Positions 47,558 to 55,482 of a stretch of 64,000 nucleotides of DNA are shown in pieces; the first letter of the stretch is position 1, and every line of letters starts with the position of its first letter. The stretch is from Schizochytrium sp. TIO01 (lineage: Eukaryota; Sar; Bigyra; Thraustochytrida; Thraustochytriidae). The DNA lies in NCBI GenBank assembly GCA_004764695.1, contig CM015708.1, positions 211,051 through 275,050 on the forward strand, written 5' to 3'. The notes beneath the pieces were generated by a model. That model had not been told where the DNA came from. It saw nothing but the letters and a program-made list of their open reading frames with translations, and did not search any database. Made by a program: the position numbers and the translations under genes.

Positions 47558-49621
47558 ATGAAGTTGGCTAAGCGGAGCAAGGTGTTGTGTTTTTTGCTTG
47601 CCACCCTACTTATTGCATCGGGACCAATCAACGCAAAAGAAACAAGCGAATCTCGTTTTCTACAAACAGAGACTACAAGTGCTCCTACTACTGTTTCTGG
47701 AAATGATAATAGCACAGATGCGCCGACAATCCCTTCAAATTCAACTACAGCACCAAGTGTAGCACCTACTTACTCTCCCACTACCGGACCAACTGAACCT
47801 ACGGTGGCCCCTACGTTATCTCCAACTCCAGCTCCTACAGCGCCAACATCAGAACCTACATCTGGACCAACCACCGCAGCACCAACAAAGGTTCCAACCT
47901 TTGCGCCAACAACCAATACAACGGATGAATACGACACATCTGAACCAGAAACACCATCAAAGGAATCGCAGAGTCTAGGTCGAGACCCGGATATTCCATC
48001 AGGTGATAAAATTGCAACAGCAAGTGAAGTACAAGATCCTTATTACTCCATCCCCGAGACGTTTGCAAAGAAGGGTGTTTTTTATAATTTCACTCGCGAA
48101 GCCACAGACATTCTCCCAGCCTCGACAGTTATGAGCGGAGAAGCTACACTGGGTACGGCAATTCATGGCCGTGTTACAAAAGAAGGCAAGCCTCTGATTG
48201 AGTACTACCCAGGTAACACGCCTTTTCTTTTTACATGTATGCATGTCAATGCCAATGGCTTTCGCCCGTTCATGAAGAACTGGGTGTTTACTGTACGCAC
48301 ATGCCCTACAAGTCTTTCAGGATGCCGTACTTTGGAAGCCGGTATCAATCTTCAGAACATTGATGATAGTTTGTTTAACAACAACACTAAGCGCCAACTT
48401 CGCAAAAAGATCTACAATGGAATTCCAAAGTCTTATCGCCCGCGCATGCCACTGGGAGACAATATTGGACGCCACTGCGATAAGATTTATAATTCTTTTG
48501 TATCAGCATCAGGAAACAAGGCATATCCGCATTATGTGAAGAGCCGAATTCCTGTAATGTTTATTGATTTTAACAAACATCCTGGAGTTACCAAGATGAT
48601 TAAACCTGCTGGAAACATTCGGAACAGTTACAATTTGTACTACAATAACCCAGAGCTGTATGCTTCGTATCATGACGCTCTTGGCTTCATCCGCGAGGCT
48701 AAGAATGTAATTGCTCGTCAATATGGTTTTGGTACAATTATTGATTTCCATTCTCACAGGACTAAGCGCCTCAGAGTTGATTTAGCTTCTGGTTACCGCC
48801 GCATGACTTATGATGTTCAACAAAACCACGAAAAGACTCGTGCAAAACTAGAGGGCAACACAATGAAGCGAAGCGTGCAGTTCTGGCTTGGCTTTGATTA
48901 TGAAAAGCGTGGATATACTCCTTACGAATATTTTTTCGGCAACCATAGTCTAGGTGAGGCTTTGAGTATGCGAGGCATGATGGCAGCTCCTTCTCGCGCC
49001 TGGTATTACTTTCATGTTAACGACAAGGGTTATTTTCGCGGAAGCTCTCTGCATGAGCGCATGGCAATGCCTTCAAAAGCATATGCGGTTGCTCGTGACT
49101 ACACGTTTGACAATCAAGAAGTTGCTAACCGCCCCAAAGAGTCCTGGTACTTTGATAACTCTGTTGCTTTTAATAACTATGCTATTCAAGTGCCAATCAA
49201 GTATTTGAGCAACGTTGAAAGTCGCACAAAATTCATCAATGTTTTTGTCGAGTCGCTCCTGGACATTTCAAACGATTTGTGGGGCCTTGATTTGCGCGAG
49301 ACTAATGTAATTCCGGCCTATACTCCGCTTGCTACTCTTTACAACTCAATCAGTGAGCTCGTGACTTGCGAGAACATGGATCAACACATGATTCGCTCAT
49401 TTAACACCACCGCCAAGGAAGGTGGATTTGTAGATACTCAGGTATGTATTGAAGCTTGTCGAATCGACAGTAATTGCAAGTTTATTCACTTGTTTGCTTC
49501 ACCTTCCTCGACCCGCTTTTGTCACCTTCTCAGCGAGTGTACCAAGACTAGTAAATCTATGGACAATCGCTTTCACCAAGTCATTAACATGACAAAGATT
49601 TACGAAGCCGAAAATGCATAA
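47558..49621 (+). CDS. secreted glycoprotein, N-formylglutamate amidohydrolase-like fold (family member B)
   Basis: The 687-residue product starts at the ATG for MKLAKRSKVLCFLLATLLIA, a textbook signal peptide; the longer frame opens with TTG. An APT-rich stalk (about 45-125) is followed by LGRDPDI and the domain shared with 17446-19443 and 49949-52099: TCMHVNA (H229), MFIDFNK (D337), YASYHDALGFIREAKNVIAR, IDFHSHR (D396, H398, H400), SLGEALSMRGMMAAPSRAW, ESLLDIS. This member alone keeps the full D-x-H-x-H motif as well as the first His, so it is the best candidate for a working zinc hydrolase. A terminal PAN-like Cys cluster (CIEACRIDSNCKFI) follows. Fold assignment by motif order only. Confidence 0.72.
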   Translation: MKLAKRSKVLCFLLATLLIASGPINAKETSESRFLQTETTSAPTTVSGNDNSTDAPTIPSNSTTAPSVAPTYSPTTGPTEPTVAPTLSPTPAPTAPTSEPTSGPTTAAPTKVPTFAPTTNTTDEYDTSEPETPSKESQSLGRDPDIPSGDKIATASEVQDPYYSIPETFAKKGVFYNFTREATDILPASTVMSGEATLGTAIHGRVTKEGKPLIEYYPGNTPFLFTCMHVNANGFRPFMKNWVFTVRTCPTSLSGCRTLEAGINLQNIDDSLFNNNTKRQLRKKIYNGIPKSYRPRMPLGDNIGRHCDKIYNSFVSASGNKAYPHYVKSRIPVMFIDFNKHPGVTKMIKPAGNIRNSYNLYYNNPELYASYHDALGFIREAKNVIARQYGFGTIIDFHSHRTKRLRVDLASGYRRMTYDVQQNHEKTRAKLEGNTMKRSVQFWLGFDYEKRGYTPYEYFFGNHSLGEALSMRGMMAAPSRAWYYFHVNDKGYFRGSSLHERMAMPSKAYAVARDYTFDNQEVANRPKESWYFDNSVAFNNYAIQVPIKYLSNVESRTKFINVFVESLLDISNDLWGLDLRETNVIPAYTPLATLYNSISELVTCENMDQHMIRSFNTTAKEGGFVDTQVCIEACRIDSNCKFIHLFASPSSTRFCHLLSECTKTSKSMDNRFHQVINMTKIYEAENA

Positions 49622-49948
49622 ATGTAAAACTTATATTTATATATTTTTTTTCAAATCATAAAAATTACACATAAAAACGTTTGTTAATATGTTAATATCA
49701 ATAAGATATAAGCTAAGAGTAAACAAAAAATAATGATTTACCTTATATTATGCTCTTGAATAAATTTTATTATTTAGCCTATCATATAACCGATGATAAA
49801 AAGCCTAGTAGTATTAAAAAAAAAAATCATCATATCTTGTAAGATAGTGAGTGATTCAGGAGCTTGTTATTGAGAAGCAAAGCTGTCTCTTGTTGCTTTT
49901 TGTCATTTTTTTTAAATAATTCAATATATAGCTTGTAAATCAATTCAA
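49622..49948. other. 327-bp spacer between two glycoprotein paralogues
   Basis: AT-rich, with a T8AAA element near the right end (49906-49916). No ORF or palindrome site seen. Confidence 0.55.
49906..49916 (+). promoter_or_regulatory. T8AAA element before glycoprotein C
   Basis: CATTTTTTTTAAATAATT, 32 bp before the ATG at 49949, the same extended form as at 17430. Confidence 0.5.
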
Positions 49949-52099
49949 ATGGCGCGATTCTCATTCTTAGCAAAATCGAAGGCACACAAATACACGCTTC
50001 TCAAAAGCAATGCAAATGTCTCTTCAGCAAACCAGACCAATTTGTCTCATGACTTTGAGATTGTTTCCTCCCAAAGCAAAAGTTCTCGACTCACGCACAA
50101 AATAATCACAAGCTGTACTACTATTCTAATCTTCTGTACTCTGGCGGTAGTTTTAACACTAACACATGACGAGTATGTTGATTATGCAAGTGTGGTGCGC
50201 CCAAGTTTGCAGAATGGTGCTATTGAAAATGTCACACTTGAGAACGCCCTTTTACAAACAAATGATCAGATTCTTGCAGCGGCCGTACTATCGTCACCTT
50301 CAGTGTCCGTGGACGACGACTCAAGCACACAAAATGATGATATTGGCAGTGCTAATGCAGGAAGTTTGCTGGGACGCGATCCAAACCCACCATATGAAAC
50401 TATTGTCAAAGCCGATTTTGCAAGCATGTACAACCCTATAACTGATGCAGGCTTACCAGCAACTTGGTCTCTGGAGACGGAATTGCTCAATATTTCTTAT
50501 ACATGGACTGCAGAGTATCTCAATATAAATAAGACAAGCTCAGAAGGTCTTTTAGGAGTCTCGGAACTCGGCAAGCCCCTCCATGGGCGAGTCACCAAAA
50601 ACAATCAAGAGTTTCTTATTGAAGCTCTTCCGGGCAACAGCCCTTTCTTATTTATCTGCACAAATTCGAAGCAGAATATAGATACCTGGAAACAATACAT
50701 GACGAATTGGGCACCGGGAGGTAGTGTTTGTCACACAGACAAGTGTAAAGATGATTTAATTGCTACTAATTTACAGGCAATATCTGAAGAGCAATGGTCA
50801 TTTTTTAACGCCAAGGCAGTGCGTGAAAATATGCTATATAAGGTGCAATCTAACCTTTCAGACTCAGAAGATCGAGCGAGTTTGCGTCCAGGTTCTAAAG
50901 ATGTAGCAGACTTTTGTGACGAACTTTATACAGAAATGGTCCGTCTATCTCATGGCACCTTGTATCCACATATGATTAAGTCTTCAATTCCCCCGGCTTT
51001 TCTAGATTTCGAGCGCAGTGGCACCTACTGGATGTATCCTCAAGGAAAGTTAAAACATGTGTGGGGTCTGAATGGCCAGAATCCTGAATTGTTGGCAAGC
51101 TATGATGATGCGTTTGGATATCTTCGCGAAGCCAAAAATGTAATGGGTCGACAGTTTGGGTTTGGTAAAATTTTCCACTTTCGGGACCATTCAGAACTTG
51201 AAGATGTTGGAATACGCACTGACTTTGGAACAGGGTTGCCAGGTCATGCTCTGCAATACATTTTCCAAAACAGCACAATCACTGAGGATCAGTTATTAGC
51301 AAGCGATGCTTGCAGCAACAAGGTGTCATCGAACAACAAAAATGTACCTTGTTATCCTCTTCTTCACGACTCGGTTGATCGAAGAGAACTGACTCTGCAC
51401 AAGTCTATTTTCGGAATGAGTTCGGTCTCTGAGATACTTTCACGGCGAGGACTTAGCACTGCACCCTCCTTGGCTCACCAGTTTGCTTATCCATCAGAAG
51501 ACAATCTTTCTAAAGACAACCAAACAGAATACGAGCGATGTCTGCTTTGTGATGGCTCATCACTTTCTCGTAGGCTTGGAGCTAAAGATTTGCTTGACGC
51601 AAAGCGAATGGATGAAGTGATTGATAATCACGAAGTCCCTGGCCGACCTATTGAGTCCTGGTATGACACTTCCGGAGTCTTTGATACTCAGAGCGTTATT
51701 CTACCTTCACCTTTATTGCAAGAAGCAGATCAGCGTGGACACTTAATTACCATGTGGTCTGAAACTCTGCTTGACATTGCGTCCGAAGTCTGGGCGCTCA
51801 ATTTTATGTACAATGTGACAAACAAATCATTTCCAAGCGCTTCGGATACTTTCAAGATGACCAAGGGTGGAATGGGCTGTGCCGAACACACATTTTTGTT
51901 TGAAAAACGCACAGAGTTTAGAAAAGACATTCTGTCTGTTAATGAGTGTGTTCAACAGTGCACGGAAATTGGTTCTGCTTGTGGTTATGTTGAAGTGCAA
52001 CTTTCGCCTAAACGAAAATCAAGTTGTCGTTTCTATAGCACCTGCACGCCAATCTATAAGCGTTTCCACAACCTGATTACAATGGCTGATGTAGCATAA
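49949..52099 (+). CDS. type II membrane glycoprotein, N-formylglutamate amidohydrolase-like fold (family member C)
   Basis: A 716-residue protein. Instead of a signal peptide it has a polar N-terminus and an internal membrane anchor (about 50-72, IITSCTTILIFCTLAVVLTL). LGRDPNP opens the shared domain. Landmarks: FICTNSK (no His), AFLDFERS, LASYDDAFGYLREAKNVMGR, FHFRDHSE (D-x-H-x-H lost: Arg in place of the first His), SEILSRRGLSTAPSLA, ETLLDIA. It is the most degenerate member and probably not an enzyme. A 40-residue insertion precedes the SEILSRRG motif. The closing PAN-like cluster (CVQQCTEIGSACGYVEV) is kept. Adjacent to member B, from which it is separated by 327 bp, it probably arose by duplication. 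Confidence 0.72.
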   Translation: MARFSFLAKSKAHKYTLLKSNANVSSANQTNLSHDFEIVSSQSKSSRLTHKIITSCTTILIFCTLAVVLTLTHDEYVDYASVVRPSLQNGAIENVTLENALLQTNDQILAAAVLSSPSVSVDDDSSTQNDDIGSANAGSLLGRDPNPPYETIVKADFASMYNPITDAGLPATWSLETELLNISYTWTAEYLNINKTSSEGLLGVSELGKPLHGRVTKNNQEFLIEALPGNSPFLFICTNSKQNIDTWKQYMTNWAPGGSVCHTDKCKDDLIATNLQAISEEQWSFFNAKAVRENMLYKVQSNLSDSEDRASLRPGSKDVADFCDELYTEMVRLSHGTLYPHMIKSSIPPAFLDFERSGTYWMYPQGKLKHVWGLNGQNPELLASYDDAFGYLREAKNVMGRQFGFGKIFHFRDHSELEDVGIRTDFGTGLPGHALQYIFQNSTITEDQLLASDACSNKVSSNNKNVPCYPLLHDSVDRRELTLHKSIFGMSSVSEILSRRGLSTAPSLAHQFAYPSEDNLSKDNQTEYERCLLCDGSSLSRRLGAKDLLDAKRMDEVIDNHEVPGRPIESWYDTSGVFDTQSVILPSPLLQEADQRGHLITMWSETLLDIASEVWALNFMYNVTNKSFPSASDTFKMTKGGMGCAEHTFLFEKRTEFRKDILSVNECVQQCTEIGSACGYVEVQLSPKRKSSCRFYSTCTPIYKRFHNLITMADVA

Positions 52100-52152
52100 C
52101 TCCAAACAACACAACCAAATTGATAAGGCTCGAAAAGACATAATAGTTAAAA

Positions 52153-53097
52153 TTATATTTTAGTTGTTTTTTGGTGATGATTTGACCCTATACGTGTACT
52201 ATTGCGAAGATCTTCAAAAGAGTCAAATGGAGTAAATTCATTGTCAAAACATAAATGTTGAAACTGCTCTCCTACACAGCGTAGCGTTTCTCTGATAAGG
52301 TTGGTCTCCTCTGGGCTAAGCTTTGTAGATAGAACACGAATGTTCAGAAGCTTTTGTATTGAGCAGACACATTTTGATGCGTTTGAAACCCATTTTTGAC
52401 TGGCTGATGCCATAACACCCGCCGTTTGGGAGTTGATTCTGAGTGCTCTATTCATCTTTGCCATAGGAAGTGAAGATTGCTTCGTATAAACAATCATTGA
52501 TCTGCGAACCACATCATGTGCTTTGTCGATATCTGTGATTGTTGTTTGGCTTGCCGAAAGACTGAACTCCATAAGACAACGAACAACTAGTGGTGCTAGG
52601 TTATTTTGGAAAGTTGGGTCTAGCAGACTCATATTGATCGCTGTCTTTGGCGACATTAACATTTTCAGATTTAAAATATGAATATGCAGAAAGCGTATCA
52701 GATTATCTTGAATGTATTTTGTACGCCTGCCCCTAGTTTCTCCAGAGAAGAACTCTTTAATAGCACCAAACAAGATAAATATTTGAGATAGCATTTCGAT
52801 GGTAGCTGCGTGCATGGAGGCCATTTGCAGTTTGATATCTACTAAAAGCTGAGATATACAAAAACTCGGAACACAATGCTGTATATCCTCTTGTTCTTCT
52901 TTAGAAGCCATGGCAGGTGCTTTTTCGTTCAAAGCTACTTCGCGAACATGTTTATCAATAAGCCCAACATAGAATTCACAACGCTCTTGTGCATGCACAT
53001 TAACAACAACGCCCTCTATGAGCCATGTAACCGCACAATGAACATTAGCGAGAAGGTCTTCCTGGCTTTGTTCAATGGAAGACGCGGATGCTGACAT
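52153..53097 (-). CDS. hypothetical helical protein, 314 aa
   Basis: An all-helical-looking protein without signal peptide or membrane anchor. It includes a hydrophobic helix (IEMLSQIFILFGAIKEFFSGE, about 105-125) that is probably buried and not membrane-spanning. Cys are scattered. The gene is convergent with glycoprotein C (53 bp apart) and its start faces the palindrome-rich spacer at 53.1-54.2 kb, so its expression may be linked to those sites. Function unknown. Confidence 0.6.
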   Translation of the reverse strand: MSASASSIEQSQEDLLANVHCAVTWLIEGVVVNVHAQERCEFYVGLIDKHVREVALNEKAPAMASKEEQEDIQHCVPSFCISQLLVDIKLQMASMHAATIEMLSQIFILFGAIKEFFSGETRGRRTKYIQDNLIRFLHIHILNLKMLMSPKTAINMSLLDPTFQNNLAPLVVRCLMEFSLSASQTTITDIDKAHDVVRRSMIVYTKQSSLPMAKMNRALRINSQTAGVMASASQKWVSNASKCVCSIQKLLNIRVLSTKLSPEETNLIRETLRCVGEQFQHLCFDNEFTPFDSFEDLRNSTRIGSNHHQKTTKI

Positions 53098-53377
53098 CTG
53101 TTCTATAAGTGCACAAAGTCAACAAACGAATAGCGTGGCCTACAATGACTTAGATTTTGTATTGAGGAAATAAAAGTCAATATTAATTCTTCGAAGTAGA
53201 GTAATCTGAGTTTGCTGCGTTTAGTTGAAATTATCCAAGCGAGCAGCTGCTCTTTTTTCTTTAGTTAGGCTTCAAAGAGAACCGAACTCAACGTGCTATT
53301 GTTTATCATAATCCAAACCATAGACACTGGCATTATAAGACTATATAACGTTTATTATAAGATTAAGTCAGTTGAAA

Positions 53378-53391
53378 TCGATTCGAATATG
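53378..53391. promoter_or_regulatory. 14-bp palindrome-family site (TCGATTCGAATATG)
   Basis: Right half-site CGAATATG is exact, left half-site is TCGATTCG, two bases off CAGATTCG. First of three sites in this spacer. Confidence 0.55.
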
Positions 53392-53496
53392 TTCATAAAA
53401 TTTAAAAATGTTTATATCTGCTAAGCATAATACGAATAAATACCATATAGTATTAAGGATTAAAAACAATTATCGTTACTGGTCGTTACTTCATTA

Positions 53497-53510
53497 CATA
53501 TTCGAGTCTG
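53497..53510 (-). promoter_or_regulatory. 14-bp palindrome-family site (CATATTCGAGTCTG)
   Basis: Exact reverse complement of the sites at 20892 and 27381. Confidence 0.65.
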
Positions 53511-53580
53511 TGCAGGAAATGTTTAAAAAATAATAACTTATTTGTGACTAGGTACAAATTATAATTTCTTAACAAATATA

Positions 53581-53594
53581 CAGATTCGAATATG
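53581..53594 (+). promoter_or_regulatory. 14-bp palindrome-family site (CAGATTCGAATATG)
   Basis: Both half-sites are members of the set; 84 bp from the previous site. Confidence 0.65.
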
Positions 53595-53644
53595 CGCGAA
53601 ACATTACAAAAATAATTAAATAAAAAAGAAAAAGAAAAAAAGTA

Positions 53645-53692
53645 CCGAATTCGCTTCTTGCCGAATTCGCATCATGTCGAATTCGCCTCACA
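53645..53692. repeat. three 16-bp direct repeats centred on CGAATTCG
   Basis: Units start at 53645, 53661 and 53677: CCGAATTCGC, CCGAATTCGC and TCGAATTCGC, each followed by a 6-bp spacer (TTCTTG, ATCATG, CTCACA). The 8-bp core CGAATTCG is a perfect palindrome, and exact 16-bp phasing (about 1.5 helical turns) suggests cooperative protein binding. The core shares TTCG/CGAA with the 14-bp palindromes nearby. Confidence 0.75.
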
Positions 53693-53816
53693 ATATTTTA
53701 AGACTATATTGCAGTTAATATGATAGAAGGAAAAAATAAAATAATAAATAAACTTATTGTCGACTACGTAATTTTTATTTTATTTATTTTGTTATAAAGT
53801 GTACATAAAAGTACTG

Positions 53817-53878
53817 TAGAGAGAGAGAGAGAGAGGGAGAGTTGATGAGAGGAACTGAGGGGGTTGAGAGGGAGAGAG
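53817..53878 (+). repeat. GA-rich microsatellite/purine strip
   Basis: An imperfect (GA)n run followed by GAGGAACTGAGGGGGTTGAG and more GA, almost purely purine on the plus strand. Such strips can adopt non-B structures or exclude nucleosomes. Confidence 0.75.
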
Positions 53879-54243
53879 AAAATGCAGTCGTGTTACGAGA
53901 CAGTGAGTGAGGGAAAAATTAGTATCAGTAAATACAAGAAAAGTGACAATTATTTTGTGAGGACAATCACAAGCCTACTCACAATCTGCTTAGTATTTTA
54001 TTTCAAGACAATGTTAGGGAGGCGAAATTAGCATGACTATCTACTTATTTATAGTAAGAGACTATTAATGTGTGAGAGATGTAAGAGGGAAACATGGGAA
54101 CACGAATGATTAGAAATATTTATCCACAGTCTCATTTATCTGACAAATCCTTAACTGCCATTCAACTCTCGAAGTTCTTGCTTGCCTTTAAAAAAAAAAA
54201 AATCATATCAAGCTTCTTCTGCCGATTGAAACACCACGATACA

Positions 54244-55353
54244 ATGAGTTTGAAACGCAGCATTGACAAATCCCTCCATAATTCAATCCAAGACACCAAG
54301 GTACCAGACGACCAACGTCCAATCAGTAGCAAAGAGAAGCGCCAAAGACTGAGCAGTTTGACGGACACATCGAGCAAGACTAGTACACCTTGTTCGCACT
54401 GTTCGACTCCCAACAGTACATCTCGGCCTCGAGCACAAAATCCTTGCAATATGGATGGATCTGTATCTGATCGCCAAAGCCCTGACAAGGCATCGCCCCA
54501 GAAGAAGACAAAGGCTCACAAGCCATTTGCAGAACTTCATGACGCATGCAGGAATAATGACGCTGCCAAGGTTGCAAAAGAGCTCACTCGTTTTACACCT
54601 TATCAGTTAAAGGAGCCTTGTTTGCATCTTTTGGCGTACGCTATTCGCGAGCATAAGAATGAGGTTGTAGAAGTATTATTGCATACTGAAGGCATCAGCT
54701 TGACACCTCATTTTTTAAACCCTATGAGCCATTCTATCCAATACGCAAATTACAGCGCATTTACAAAACTTCTACGTTTCCGGCAGGTTCGTGAGAATGT
54801 TCGCATGGATGACAGTTTGATACTGCTTGCTCTGCGAAAGAAGAAGTTAGTTTTCGTTTACGATTTAATGCATATTTCGCGTGGGGGCGAGAATCAAGAT
54901 ACGCTGTTCATGGATCATCCACACCAATGGACGTATAAACGTAATGATGGGACGTTTGGAAATGTGATCAACAAGATGCTGAAGCTCTCAGAGTCTACTG
55001 ACAAACAAATGAATGTCTACATCATGCGCTTTGTTCGCGCAGTTATTCATAGAAAACGCCAAGAGCTTTTACCGGGCAGTATGATACAAAGGATCATGTC
55101 GCAAAGCGAGGAGAGCATTGGTGTCACTAAGGAGTTCGCTTCTAGCGGTCTTGCTCATAAGATTACTCAGCAGATGGACAAGTCTTTGCAGTCTTTCAGC
55201 ACTGACACAAAAGTATCTCTCGAAAGAAACGAACAATCGCAAGAACAATGCGATAATCTATTGTTTATGAATAAAGTATTCTCATTACTAGGAGTCAAGA
55301 AACGTTCAGTAGCTCCTAGTAACACTACTACGTCAAAGTCTACCAATTTATAG
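54244..55353 (+). CDS. ankyrin-repeat-like protein
   Basis: The 369-residue product starts at the ATG for MSLKRSIDKS; a further 50 in-frame codons upstream (from 54094) encode a basic, non-conserved-looking stretch crossing an A-run, so I prefer the downstream ATG. Residues 1-95 are Ser/Lys-rich and disordered. From about 97, FAELHDACRNNDAAKVAKEL and LLAYAIREHKNEVVEVLLHT follow the ankyrin helix-turn-helix pattern (xLhxAxxxgxxxxVxxLL), and two weaker repeats follow to about 205. The rest is helical and Ser/Gln-rich. Viral ankyrin proteins commonly bind host ubiquitin-ligase or signalling proteins; here no F-box is seen. Confidence 0.6.
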   Translation: MSLKRSIDKSLHNSIQDTKVPDDQRPISSKEKRQRLSSLTDTSSKTSTPCSHCSTPNSTSRPRAQNPCNMDGSVSDRQSPDKASPQKKTKAHKPFAELHDACRNNDAAKVAKELTRFTPYQLKEPCLHLLAYAIREHKNEVVEVLLHTEGISLTPHFLNPMSHSIQYANYSAFTKLLRFRQVRENVRMDDSLILLALRKKKLVFVYDLMHISRGGENQDTLFMDHPHQWTYKRNDGTFGNVINKMLKLSESTDKQMNVYIMRFVRAVIHRKRQELLPGSMIQRIMSQSEESIGVTKEFASSGLAHKITQQMDKSLQSFSTDTKVSLERNEQSQEQCDNLLFMNKVFSLLGVKKRSVAPSNTTTSKSTNL

Positions 55354-55482
55354 CCAGTATAGACTAATAAATAAAAGAACATTACTTATTATTATAGTGT
55401 TATTAGTATTAATTTTTTTTTGTGAAAGGGGTGAACGATAGAATCATGTAGATCGGCAATTGATTACTGTCAGTGTCAAACA

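Larger units (their letters stand above)
53098..54243. other. 1.1-kb palindrome-rich spacer, candidate replication origin or control region
   Basis: This divergent spacer has no ORF above 25 ATG codons except an unlikely upstream extension of the next gene. In order it contains three copies of the 14-bp palindrome family (53378, 53497, 53581), three exact 16-bp-spaced repeats centred on CGAATTCG (53645-53692), AT-rich sequence (53700-53810) and a GA-rich purine strip (53817-53878). Clustered dyad sites next to AT-rich and purine-rich DNA is the usual layout of viral origins bound by an initiator protein. The functional reading is inference. Confidence 0.6.
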
